Below are positions 15,805 to 23,751 of a stretch of 36,244 nucleotides of DNA, one piece after another (within the stretch, counting starts at the first letter, position 1; every line of letters begins with the position of its first letter). The translations under genes and the position numbers were made by a program. Below the pieces are notes generated by a model, which worked only from the letters and a program-made list of their open reading frames with translations, did no database searches and was not told where the DNA came from. Source of the stretch: Henriciella sp. (GTDB lineage Bacteria > Pseudomonadota > Alphaproteobacteria > Caulobacterales > Hyphomonadaceae); contig NVWP01000046.1 in assembly GCA_002733705.1 (NCBI GenBank), forward strand, positions 1 through 36,244. Direction: 5' to 3'.

Positions 15805-16941
15805 CTATTCCGGTTGAGGTGCGCTGGCCCAGGCAATGGCAGCTTTCAGCCGCCCGACCGGCAGGACACCCTCACGGTCGGCGAAGTTCTGGAACTGGCG
15901 CAATGTCTCGCGACCGCCCGGCCGATAGACAATGCGAAGTTCGGCTTCCGGCGCCAGCGCCAGCAGATCACGCGTGCGGGCCTGGTCGAGAACGAACGCG
16001 CCCTCTGCCATGAAGTTGTTGCCGCCAGAGCGCACGGCCACCTCCATCTCCACCGGCTCCATCCCGTCGGCGCGGATCTCAACGGCATCGGCCGCCCCCG
16101 ACAAGTCGACCGACAGCGTGCCGTCATCATGGGCGTAGAGCTTTCCTTGAGCCCCAAGCGCGCCTTCCGTGGTCAGCGGCACACCGACCAGCCGGCCAGT
16201 ACCTCCGACCGGCGTGCGATAGGCCGAGACCGGGAATTCATCGAAATCCTCGAAAGCGAAATAGCGATAGGATGTCCATGGTCCGAATTCGGCGATACTC
16301 GTCTTCTCACCTGCGGCCGTTTTCTCTTCCAGCGTCTTCCGGCTCTTCCAGGCATAGGCAGGCTCAAGATCGGGCGAGTAACCGTTCGCCGCGCATTGCG
16401 CCTCCATCCCTTCCGCCATGTTCGCGCTCATCTCTTCAAGCTGCGGGCGGTATTTCAGGCTTTCATAGCGCGCCAGAACCTCCTGACGGATCGCCGTCAT
16501 TTCAGACCGCGTGAGACTTGCGCCATCCGGGCCAACCGCGCAGGAGGCAATGGCATCTGACATGGCGCCGGGCGACGCGAGAACGCTGTCGCCATACACC
16601 TGGGCCTGCGCAACGAGGTCCCATTTGTCTTCATTGGCGTCGCGCGACAGACACCCCTGCCACTGCTCTGCCGCAACGCCCCTTACCCGTGCCTCCTCAG
16701 CGGCCACCCCGTCCGGATTATAACGCGATCTCAGCACGCCGAGCATGGCCGAGTTCAGCTGAGAAACGGCTTCGCGCTGAAGATGCGAGAAGACCTGACA
16801 TTCATCGTCGACTTCGAGACCATAGCTGGTGGTCAGGAAGACAGAGAGCTGCGGATCCTGTTGCGGGCTGGTCTGAGCGATAGTCAGACAAGGCAAAGTC
16901 GCTGCCGCAGCTGCGGCGAGCAGGAAATTGAGCGATTTCAT
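15805..16941 (-). CDS. exported protein of unknown function
   Basis: A 378-residue protein with a clear signal peptide ('MKSLNFLLAAAAAATLPCLTIA', cut near residue 22). ATG 16941 is chosen because a GGGG-rich ribosome site precedes it and the signal starts there. The first part (about 25-200) is helical and carries several scattered cysteines (for instance in 'DDECQVF', 'WQGCLSR', 'AIASCAV', 'EAQCAANGY'), which suggests disulfides in the periplasm. The second part (about 230-370) looks beta-rich ('AYRTPVGGTGRLVGVPL', 'SVDLSGAADAVEIRADGMEP'). I do not recognise a family. Its upstream region holds a GTATAC palindrome. It follows the DUF983 gene on the same strand. Confidence 0.85.
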   Translation of the reverse strand: MKSLNFLLAAAAAATLPCLTIAQTSPQQDPQLSVFLTTSYGLEVDDECQVFSHLQREAVSQLNSAMLGVLRSRYNPDGVAAEEARVRGVAAEQWQGCLSRDANEDKWDLVAQAQVYGDSVLASPGAMSDAIASCAVGPDGASLTRSEMTAIRQEVLARYESLKYRPQLEEMSANMAEGMEAQCAANGYSPDLEPAYAWKSRKTLEEKTAAGEKTSIAEFGPWTSYRYFAFEDFDEFPVSAYRTPVGGTGRLVGVPLTTEGALGAQGKLYAHDDGTLSVDLSGAADAVEIRADGMEPVEMEVAVRSGGNNFMAEGAFVLDQARTRDLLALAPEAELRIVYRPGGRETLRQFQNFADREGVLPVGRLKAAIAWASAPQPE

Positions 16942-16954
16942 TGGTGTGTCCCCG

Positions 16955-16967
16955 GTATACTGTATAC
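16955..16967. promoter_or_regulatory. GTATAC palindrome (possible operator)
   Basis: GTATAC-T-GTATAC is an exact 13-base inverted (and direct) repeat lying 14-26 bases upstream of the minus-strand gene starting at 16941. Such TATAC dyads resemble sites of GntR-family regulators. It could also serve as the -10 region. Only the sequence symmetry is seen. Confidence 0.4.
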
Positions 16968-17033
16968 GTCCCAGCATGATTTAGAGCGTGAGCCGCAGCG
17001 CCGGGCAAGACAAATCGGGAAAAAACCTGCCGC

Positions 17034-17435
17034 CTAGCCTTTCCAGTTTTTCGGGGCTTTGCCGTGCTTGCCGGTGCTCTGCCACTGGGCCTCTTCAGCC
17101 TTGTTGGCGAGCTGCAGATTGAACAGCGTCGCCTTGAACGGGGGCAGCAGCGCAAGCGCAGCGCCGATCATGGCGCCAATCAGGACCACGAAGAGCAGAA
17201 GTTTGAGCCAGATCGCCATCTCCAGCATCGGCAGGATGAAGTAGAATGGCGCGAAAAAGATCATGATCAGGAAGCCGACGAAGAAGGCCGGGCCATCGGC
17301 GGTATCGGCGGACCTGAAGTCTTGCCCACAGACCTCACACTCATCACGAAAGACGAGATAACGCGAGAAGAGCCTGCCTTCGCCGCAGGTTGGGCAACGG
17401 CGCTTGAGTCCGCGGATGATGGGCTGCTTTGACAT
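17034..17435 (-). CDS. DUF983 protein 1 (zinc ribbon plus two membrane helices)
   Basis: A 133-residue protein. An N-terminal zinc ribbon has Cys14-Cys17 ('CPTCGEGRLF') and Cys33-Cys36 ('CEVCGQDF'). Two membrane helices follow (about 52-72 and 76-100) and then a basic tail. This is the DUF983 pattern; the family is common in alphaproteobacteria and has no established role. It is 53 bases after terC on the same strand and probably co-transcribed with it. A second copy lies at 19120. Confidence 0.9.
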   Translation of the reverse strand: MSKQPIIRGLKRRCPTCGEGRLFSRYLVFRDECEVCGQDFRSADTADGPAFFVGFLIMIFFAPFYFILPMLEMAIWLKLLLFVVLIGAMIGAALALLPPFKATLFNLQLANKAEEAQWQSTGKHGKAPKNWKG

Positions 17436-17488
17436 GGCCCTTATCTGGCGACATCACGCCGTTCGCGATAGTGCGACGCGACCGCGCA

Positions 17489-18298
17489 TCAGCCCTGATC
17501 TGCGCCGTGGCCTGTGGCATGGGCCTCACCAGCCGGGCGTTTCTTGCGGGCGATCAGGTTCAGCACCTCGACAAAGACCGAGAAAGCCATGGCCGCATAG
17601 ATATAGCCCTTGGGCACATGGACGCCGAAGCCGTCCGCGATGAGCACCATGCCGATCATCAGCAGGAAGGCGAGCGCCAGCATCACGACGGTGGGATTGG
17701 CATTGATGAAGCGTGCCAGCGGGCCGGCCGACAGCAGCATGACAAGCACCGCCACAACGACAGCCACCACCATGATCGGCAGGTGATCGGTCATCCCGAC
17801 AGCGGTCAGGATGGAGTCGATCGAGAAAACCATGTCGAGCAGGATGATCTGCACAATGGCGCTGGTGAAACCCAGCCCGGCCTTGCCGCCGCTGAAGACT
17901 GTCTCGCTCGGCTCAGGATCGATATTGTGGTGAATCTCTGTCGTGGCTTTCCAGACAAGGAAAAGCCCGCCTGCGATAAGAATGATGTCGCGCCAAGAGA
18001 AAGCTGTCTCGAACGTCACCTCGCCATGTTCCCCGGGCGGTCCGGAGATGCCGAGGTCGATGACAGGCGCCGTCAAACCAACGATCCAGGCGATCCCGGC
18101 AAGGAGGACAAGGCGGAGAACAAGCGCAAGGCCGATACCGATGCGCCGGGCCGCAGGACGCTGCTTTTCCGGGAGCTTGTTGGTGAGGATGGAGATGAAG
18201 ACGAGATTGTCTATGCCGAGAACAATCTCCAGCACGATCAGCGTTGCGAGAGCTGCCCAGGCTTCGGGCGTTGCAAACACAGAAAGAAAATCAGCCAA
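17489..18298 (-). CDS. TerC-family integral membrane protein
   Basis: A 269-residue protein with about seven membrane helices. The family's acidic signatures are present: Glu24 and Asp30-Asn31 in '[15 protein letters not shown]', and Asp155 and Asp161 in '[20 protein letters not shown]'. TerC proteins are named for tellurite resistance and several are now linked to manganese export (Alx, MeeF/MeeY). I saw no yybP-ykoY manganese riboswitch in the 147 bases upstream. It is divergent from a nitroreductase and followed by a DUF983 gene. Mn export or metallation of secreted enzymes is an inference. Confidence 0.92.
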   Translation of the reverse strand: MADFLSVFATPEAWAALATLIVLEIVLGIDNLVFISILTNKLPEKQRPAARRIGIGLALVLRLVLLAGIAWIVGLTAPVIDLGISGPPGEHGEVTFETAFSWRDIILIAGGLFLVWKATTEIHHNIDPEPSETVFSGGKAGLGFTSAIVQIILLDMVFSIDSILTAVGMTDHLPIMVVAVVVAVLVMLLSAGPLARFINANPTVVMLALAFLLMIGMVLIADGFGVHVPKGYIYAAMAFSVFVEVLNLIARKKRPAGEAHATGHGADQG

Positions 18299-18372
18299 TT
18301 CTATCCCCTGCTGTCACCATACAGAGTAGAAAGCCTGCGAAGCGGCACCGGGTTCCGGAAAGCGTTCTCTTG

Positions 18373-18389
18373 GCTGCCGCAGCGGCAGC
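18373..18389. promoter_or_regulatory. perfect inverted repeat between divergent terC and nitroreductase 2
   Basis: GCTGCCGC-A-GCGGCAGC is an 8-base inverted repeat with a one-base centre, located in the shared 147-base upstream region. It could be an operator acting on both genes. No regulator gene is adjacent. Confidence 0.35.
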
Positions 18390-18445
18390 GATCTAGCTTG
18401 CGCGCCAGACACAGAGCCGATTCCGGTGAGAGGGAGAGTTAGAAC

Positions 18446-19123
18446 ATGGATTACGAGACCGTCGTTCGCGAGCGCCGCAGCATCCGGGGCTACAAGAAGA
18501 AACCCGTCCCGAAGGCGCTAGTGCGCGAGGTGCTGGAGATCGCCATGCGGGCGCCTACCTCGCTGAATACCCAGCCCTGGAATTTCTATGTCGTCTCTGG
18601 CGAGGTGCTGGACAAGATCCGCGAGGGAAATGTGGAACGCAATGTCGCCGGCGTGCCGGACAGCCGCGAGTTCCGCATGGGGCCCGGCTATGAGGGGGTT
18701 CACCGCGAACGCCAGATCGAGATCGCCAAACAGCTCTTCGCTGTGATGGGCATCGAGCGCCACGACAAGGAAGCGCGCATGGACTGGGTGCTGCGCGGCT
18801 TTCGCCAGTTCGACGCGCCGGTTTCCATCGTGGTGACCTATGACAAGTCGATCCAGGGCAGCGACATCGCGCCGTTCGACTGTGGCGGCGTGGTCAACTG
18901 TATCGTCAATACGGCCTGGTCGAAGGGGCTTGGCTGCGTCATCAACAGCCAGGGCATCATGCAGAGCCCGGTTGTGCGCGAGCATGCGAGAATCCCGGAC
19001 GATCAGGTTATCCAGACCTGTATCGCCATGGGTTGGCCAGACGATGATTTCCCGGCAAATTCCGTGGTTTCCCACCGCAAGTCCGTTGACGAGGCAGCGA
19101 CCTTCCTCGGTTTCGACGACTAG
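18446..19123 (+). CDS. nitroreductase-family protein 2
   Basis: A 225-residue flavoprotein starting MDYETVVRERRSIRGYKKK. It has the R-x-S-x-R FMN motif (Arg10, Ser12, Arg14) and 'LEIAMRAPTSLNTQPWNFYVVSG' (30-52). 'LRGFRQFDAPVSIVV' is also found, in similar form, in the paralogue at 14577, and the end 'AMGWPDDDFPANSVVSHRKSVDEAATFLGF' is typical of the family. It likely reduces nitroaromatics, quinones or unsaturated carbonyls with NAD(P)H. GAGAGGGAGAG precedes the ATG. It is convergent with DUF983 protein 2; the two stop codons are nearly touching. Confidence 0.92.
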   Translation: MDYETVVRERRSIRGYKKKPVPKALVREVLEIAMRAPTSLNTQPWNFYVVSGEVLDKIREGNVERNVAGVPDSREFRMGPGYEGVHRERQIEIAKQLFAVMGIERHDKEARMDWVLRGFRQFDAPVSIVVTYDKSIQGSDIAPFDCGGVVNCIVNTAWSKGLGCVINSQGIMQSPVVREHARIPDDQVIQTCIAMGWPDDDFPANSVVSHRKSVDEAATFLGFDD

Positions 19124-19515
19124 TCGGGCACGGTGTCGTCATCGCTGGTATGGGACGCCCCAAGCTTCCAGATGGCCGCGATGAAGACACCCTTGGAGCG
19201 CGGCAGAAGGGCGAGACACAGACCCACCGCCAGCACGCACATGAGCGCGGTGCTGAGCCAGAGCGGCAAGGCATCGCTCATGAAGAGAAGCGCCAGAAAC
19301 GGGGCAAGAAGGTGGCCGACCACGAGAAGCGTTAGCCAGGGCGGGCCGTCATCTGCGCGGATCTCGCCGATTGGCAGGCCACACGTCTCGCAGTCGTCCA
19401 CGGGCTGCAGGTAACCGGCGAGCAGCCTGCCCTGCCCGCACTTCGGACAACGCAGTTTCAGCCCCCGCACCAGTGCGGCGCCGAGGGTCGGGCTGGCTTC
19501 ATTCGATGACGTCAT
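19120..19515 (-). CDS. DUF983 protein 2
   Basis: A 131-residue protein with the same plan as the one at 17034: a zinc ribbon (Cys23-Cys26 'CPKCGQGRLL', Cys42-Cys45 'CETCGLP') and two helices (about 60-80 and 84-104). The start MTSSNEASP at 19515 is chosen because AAGG precedes it and the sequence further upstream in frame is not family-like. It overlaps the end of nitroreductase 2 by 4 bases. Function unknown. Confidence 0.88.
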   Translation of the reverse strand: MTSSNEASPTLGAALVRGLKLRCPKCGQGRLLAGYLQPVDDCETCGLPIGEIRADDGPPWLTLLVVGHLLAPFLALLFMSDALPLWLSTALMCVLAVGLCLALLPRSKGVFIAAIWKLGASHTSDDDTVPD

Positions 19516-19710
19516 CAGGCCTTCAGTCTTTTGCTCGCGAGGCCGTCTGTTGCGCCTTTTGGGGCCCGCTGCCCATGTGTGACAGCGCCGCAGGCAGCTG
19601 AGCTGTTTTGGATATTTCGTTTCAGGCGGGGGGCGGCCAGCCGGGCGGCTCTGGAACCCTGACGCGGTCCGGCGGCTTGATTCAGCAAGCAGACAATGAG
19701 GACATGGACG

Positions 19711-20607
19711 ATGGCATTCTCCTTCAGGCCCGGCGAGGAAAGCGCTGAAGACGGGCTGAAACGTATCGGCCGCAGCCAGATCGAATCCGGACTGGACGAA
19801 TTGCGCGACGAGGAGCTTGTGCAGGCCGAAAAGGTCCATCAGGTCCGCAAGCGGTGCAAGAAGATGCGCGGCCTGCTGCGCCTCGTCCGGCCAGCTTTCG
19901 GGGCCTACAAGGCAGAGAATACCTGCTTTCGCGATGCGGCCCGGACCCTGTCCGGTGTACGCGACCGCACGGCCGTCCTTGAAACCCTTGATGAGCTTGA
20001 AGCGCATTTTGATGCCGAGCTGAAAAAAGCGGCCCTTCGCCCGCTGCGGACGAGGCTGGAGGCGGCGCACGCCAGGCTGGACGAGACGGAAGTGGAAGAA
20101 AAGCTCGCCGATATGCGGCTTGTCTTTCGCGAGGCGCTGGACCGGGTGGAAAGCTGGACGCTGGACGGCAATGGCGCCGAGGCGATCTCTAAAGGGGCGG
20201 CCAAGACCTACAAACGCGCTGTGAAAACGATGGAAGCGGCCGCCGGGTCAGGAGAGGCAGACGCGTTTCATGACTGGCGCAAGCGGACGAAATACCACTG
20301 GTACCACCTGCGACTGATGCGAAAAGCCTGGCCCGATGTGCTTGGTGCCTATGCCGATCAGGCCCATGCGCTGTCCAGCCTTCTGGGCGATCATCATGAC
20401 ATGGCCGTGCTGACAGAGACCGCGCGTGACCATCTTGGTGAAGAAGATGAGACGTATGAACTCCTCGCCGGACTTTGCCATACACGCATGACAATAATCG
20501 CCGACGAGGCATTGTCGCTCGGCGAGCGGCTCTTCTGTGAGGACAAGGGCGCGTTCAGGCAGCGGACCGGCGCGATCTGGGCGGCGGCCGTCTCAGATGC
20601 GGCCTGA
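19711..20607 (+). CDS. CHAD-domain protein
   Basis: A 298-residue protein built of helical CHAD repeats. The conserved histidines sit in basic contexts: 'VHQVRKRCKKMRGLLRLVRPAF' (about residues 43-64) and 'FHDWRKRTKYHWYHLRLM' (about 183-200), then 'LSSLLGDHHDMAVLTE'. CHAD domains bind inorganic polyphosphate through these basic helices and are found near polyphosphate granules. No CYTH triphosphatase domain is attached. The start is MAFSFRPGEE at 19711; an ATG at 19696 in the same frame is possible. It ends 15 bases inside the convergent gene at 20593. Confidence 0.9.
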   Translation: MAFSFRPGEESAEDGLKRIGRSQIESGLDELRDEELVQAEKVHQVRKRCKKMRGLLRLVRPAFGAYKAENTCFRDAARTLSGVRDRTAVLETLDELEAHFDAELKKAALRPLRTRLEAAHARLDETEVEEKLADMRLVFREALDRVESWTLDGNGAEAISKGAAKTYKRAVKTMEAAAGSGEADAFHDWRKRTKYHWYHLRLMRKAWPDVLGAYADQAHALSSLLGDHHDMAVLTETARDHLGEEDETYELLAGLCHTRMTIIADEALSLGERLFCEDKGAFRQRTGAIWAAAVSDAA

Positions 20608-21252
20608 CATCACAGCCCGCAGGACGCAGAGGCGTTTGGCGAGCGGGCCCGGCGGGACGGCGCGCCTGTAGAGCTTGCGCAGGCGGAAATGGGCAAGGGC
20701 AGGCCTGATCGTGGGCTCCACACGATGCGGGGCCGGGCTTTCCGTAACCGCTTCGCCCCGGCGCCGGGCGGCAAAGACAGGGGCAAGCGTGGCTATGATC
20801 TCGTTCGCGGATGTGTCCGGATGCACGATCTGGACGGCAAGCGATGCGATCTGCGCTTCGGGTTCGAGGCTTCGGTCCCCGTCTTCGAAGGCGTTTTCGT
20901 ACGCATCGACGACCGATTGCAGCTTTTCTGCCGTGACGTCTGTTTTTTCGAGAAGTTCTGCGACGGCGGCCACAACATCATGGGCGCGGGGCGGCTGGCC
21001 TGCGGCAAGTTCGTCCAGCGCGTCACGCCACCACTGAAACCGGATCGCGCCCAGAGCCGGCTCTGTCACGATCAATCTGACGCGCGCCAGCTCCCAGCAA
21101 AAGCCATAAAACGCGACGAGATGATGACGCGCCGGCAATGGCGCATAGCGCGAGGAAAGCCAGCGGTCTTCGTCGCCTGTGCGCAGCCTTCGGTCGATAT
21201 TTGCCCAGATTTCAGGGCCGGGCGGGGTGGAACTCATCGTCATCTCAACCAT
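20593..21252 (-). CDS. squalene/phytoene synthase-like protein (NDUFAF6-like)
   Basis: A 219-residue protein with the trans-isoprenyl-diphosphate-synthase look: 'SRYAPLPARHHLVAFYGFCWELARV' (34-58) and 'GAIRFQWWRDALDELAAG' (68-85). The first Asp-rich DxxxD motif of true synthases is missing and the protein is shorter than the usual 270-300. It therefore probably does not make squalene or phytoene. Relatives include the mitochondrial complex I assembly factor NDUFAF6, so a respiratory assembly role is possible but only an inference. The start could be 21252, 21243 or 21237 (several Met in a row). It overlaps the convergent CHAD gene by 15 bases. Confidence 0.82.
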   Translation of the reverse strand: MVEMTMSSTPPGPEIWANIDRRLRTGDEDRWLSSRYAPLPARHHLVAFYGFCWELARVRLIVTEPALGAIRFQWWRDALDELAAGQPPRAHDVVAAVAELLEKTDVTAEKLQSVVDAYENAFEDGDRSLEPEAQIASLAVQIVHPDTSANEIIATLAPVFAARRRGEAVTESPAPHRVEPTIRPALAHFRLRKLYRRAVPPGPLAKRLCVLRAVMSGRI

Positions 21253-21304
21253 ATCTGTTGCGAGAAGCCAGAATAAAGCTGGCAGTACAGCAAGGAGTGA
21301 CCCA

Positions 21305-21910
21305 ATGGCATTTGAACTTCCCCCCCTTCCCTATTCCCGTGACGCACTGTCCCCGCATATCTCTGAAGAGACGCTGAACTACCATTATGGCAAGCACCAT
21401 CAGAAATATGTCGACAACCTCAACGGCCTGATCAAGGACACGCCGCACGCCGATGCGCCGCTGGAAAAGATCATCAAGGATGCGTCCGGCGACGATTCCA
21501 AGGCGGGCCTTTTCAACAATGCCGCGCAGGTCTGGAACCACACCTTCTACTGGCATTCCATGAAGCCGGGCGGCGGCGGCAAGCCGAGCGGCACGATCGC
21601 CAAGAAGATCGACGAGGATTTCGGCTCCTATGAGGACTTTGCCAAAGAGTTCAAGGCAGCTGGCGGCGGGCAGTTCGGCTCCGGCTGGGCTTGGCTTGTC
21701 CTGAAAGACGGCAAGCTCGGTATCCGCAAGACGCCGAACGCCGAAACGCCTGTCACCGAGGACGGCGCGACCCCGCTCCTGACCATGGATGTCTGGGAGC
21801 ACGCCTATTACCTCGATTACCAGAATGCGCGTCCTGACTACATGCAGGCCTTTCTGGACAATCTGATCAATTGGGACTTCGTGAACCAGAACCTCGCCGA
21901 CGCGAGCTAG
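21305..21910 (+). CDS. sodB: iron superoxide dismutase
   Basis: A 201-residue Fe/Mn-type SOD. The metal ligands are His27, His79, Asp162 and His166 ('NYHYGKHH', 'WNHTFYW', 'MDVWEHAYYLDY'). Gln75 in 'NNAAQVWNH' is the second-sphere glutamine position typical of Fe enzymes, so the iron form is favoured over Mn. It converts superoxide to oxygen and peroxide in the cytoplasm. The start follows AAGGAG at 21291. A terminator follows. It is a single-gene unit. Confidence 0.97.
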   Translation: MAFELPPLPYSRDALSPHISEETLNYHYGKHHQKYVDNLNGLIKDTPHADAPLEKIIKDASGDDSKAGLFNNAAQVWNHTFYWHSMKPGGGGKPSGTIAKKIDEDFGSYEDFAKEFKAAGGGQFGSGWAWLVLKDGKLGIRKTPNAETPVTEDGATPLLTMDVWEHAYYLDYQNARPDYMQAFLDNLINWDFVNQNLADAS

Positions 21911-21935
21911 TTTCCGGTTCGATCCACAGTATTGG

Positions 21936-21970
21936 ATGGCCCGTCTTCCTCAGAAGGCGGGCCATTTCTT
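21936..21970 (+). terminator. rho-independent terminator after sodB
   Basis: TGGCCCG-t-CTTC (21937-21948) pairs with GAAG-g-CGGGCCA (21953-21964) around a short loop, followed by TTTCTT. Confidence 0.8.
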
Positions 21971-22122
21971 ATGCGCGGCAGCCAGACCCTTTCGCAACTG
22001 CGGAAATTCGGCTATGGCGGCGCCATATGTTCTTCCGGGCATGGAAAAGCGCCCGGTCCATAGCCGTCATACGGACGGCTCTTCACCGAGCGTATTTTAC
22101 CATCCTCCCGAAAGAGACCAAT

Positions 22123-23655
22123 TTGACCGATACAGAAAACGACATTCCGAAAACGACCTTTGCCGCACTTGGGCTGGGTCCGAAAATCCTGCAATCCATT
22201 GAAGAAGCCGGCTATGACACGCCGACGCCGATCCAGGCAAAGGCGATTCCGCAGGTCCTGCTGGGCGGCGACGTGACCGGCATTGCCCAGACCGGCACCG
22301 GCAAGACGGCGGCCTTCGTTCTGCCGATGATCCACCGGCTGGAGCGCGGGCGCGCCAGAGCGCGCATGCCGCGCACGCTGATCCTCGCGCCGACGCGTGA
22401 GCTCGCCGCGCAGGTGGCAGAGAATTTCGAGAAGTATGGCAAGAATCTGAAGCTTGAAATGGCGCTGCTGATTGGCGGCGTTTCGTTCAAGGAGCAGGAA
22501 CAGAAGCTGATGCGCGGTGTCGACGTGCTGATCGCGACGCCCGGCCGCCTGATCGACCAGTTCGAGCGCGGCAAGATCCTGCTGACCGGCGTTGAAATCC
22601 TCGTCATCGACGAAGCCGACCGGATGCTCGACATGGGCTTCATTCCGGACATCGAGAAGATTTGCGCCCTGCTGCCGCCGCGCCGCCAGACGCTGCTTTT
22701 CTCTGCGACCATGCCGCCGGAGATCAACAAGCTCGCCCAGCGCTTCCAGAAGGACCCGATGAAGATCGAGGTTGCCCGTCAGGCGCAGACGGCCGAGACG
22801 ATCACGCAATATGTGGTCAAGCTGTCGCGCAATGACGACAAAGCCAAGCGGACCGCGCTGCGCCGCATCATCGAAGCGCGCGATGTGAAGAACGGCATCG
22901 TCTTCTGTAACCGGAAACGCAATGTCGATATCGTGGTCAAATCGCTAAACAAACACGGCTTCGATGCCGCCGCCATTCATGGCGATCTGCCGCAGGCCTA
23001 CCGGACACAGACGCTGGACCGGTTCCGCGACGGTGATTTGAAACTTCTGGTGGCGTCAGATGTGGCCGCGCGCGGTCTGGATGTGCCGGCCGTGTCCCAC
23101 GTCTTCAACTATGCCCCGCCTCCCAAGGATGAGGACTATGTCCACCGCATCGGCCGCACGGGCCGCGCCGGACGCGAAGGCGAGAGTGTGACCATCGTCA
23201 CGCCAGAGGACGAGAAGTCCTGGGAAGGCGTGCTGAAACTCATCGATCAGGAGGTCAAGGACCTCGAGATTCCGGGTCTGGCCGAGGAGATCGAAAACCT
23301 TCCGGAAGACACAGGCGGGCGTGGACGCGGCCGGGGCCGTGGCCGCAGCAACTCAGGCCGTGACAGCGATGGACGCAGTGGGGGACGCTCACGCGGCGGC
23401 CGCTCACGCAGCCGGAATGAGAGCGTCGAAGACACCTCCGACAAGAAGAGCGAAGCGCCGGCAAAGGCGAAGACGAAGGATGACACCAAGCCGGAGTCCA
23501 AGCCGAAGCCGTCACGCGGCAATCAGGATGAGAGCAAACCGAAATCCGGCCGCCGCTCCGGCTCAAAGGGCAAGTCCCGCAAGGACGACCTCCAGCCCGC
23601 CGCCGACGGCGTGCGCGGTTTCGGCAATGACGTTCCGGATTTCCTGAAGCGATAA
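22123..23655 (+). CDS. rhlE: DEAD-box RNA helicase, RhlE type
   Basis: A 510-residue helicase. Motifs in order: Q region 'PTPIQAKAIP' (34-43), Walker A AQTGTGKT (55-62), PTRELAAQ (90-97), TPGR (139-142), DEAD (163-166), SAT (194-196), and a C-terminal RecA domain ending in 'HRIGRTGRAGREG'. Residues 398-510 are an Arg/Gly-rich then Lys-rich tail ending 'GFGNDVPDFLKR', an ending like alphaproteobacterial RhlE proteins. It unwinds RNA in ribosome assembly or decay. No ATG fits: the frame is open upstream but the family start is at TTG 22123, preceded by AAAGAGA. The leader of about 150 bases after sodB's terminator may carry cold or autoregulation signals. Confidence 0.93.
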   Translation: MTDTENDIPKTTFAALGLGPKILQSIEEAGYDTPTPIQAKAIPQVLLGGDVTGIAQTGTGKTAAFVLPMIHRLERGRARARMPRTLILAPTRELAAQVAENFEKYGKNLKLEMALLIGGVSFKEQEQKLMRGVDVLIATPGRLIDQFERGKILLTGVEILVIDEADRMLDMGFIPDIEKICALLPPRRQTLLFSATMPPEINKLAQRFQKDPMKIEVARQAQTAETITQYVVKLSRNDDKAKRTALRRIIEARDVKNGIVFCNRKRNVDIVVKSLNKHGFDAAAIHGDLPQAYRTQTLDRFRDGDLKLLVASDVAARGLDVPAVSHVFNYAPPPKDEDYVHRIGRTGRAGREGESVTIVTPEDEKSWEGVLKLIDQEVKDLEIPGLAEEIENLPEDTGGRGRGRGRGRSNSGRDSDGRSGGRSRGGRSRSRNESVEDTSDKKSEAPAKAKTKDDTKPESKPKPSRGNQDESKPKSGRRSGSKGKSRKDDLQPAADGVRGFGNDVPDFLKR

Positions 23656-23751
23656 AAGTTTCCCTCCACCTAAGGTTTCCTGTTGCAAGCCAGCAAGAGG
23701 GGACCTAGGAAAGCGACCTCAGGGCACGTTAACTTGAGGGGCTTGAGGGCG

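Noticed and set aside
18330-18356. Minus-strand EcfG-type promoter for terC (GGAAC at 18350-18354 read in reverse).
   Set aside because: No CGTT at 16 or 17 bases; the bases found are GGCT or GCTT.
18299-18445. Possible manganese (yybP-ykoY) riboswitch in front of terC.
   Set aside because: No conserved riboswitch core was visible; only a simple inverted repeat was found.
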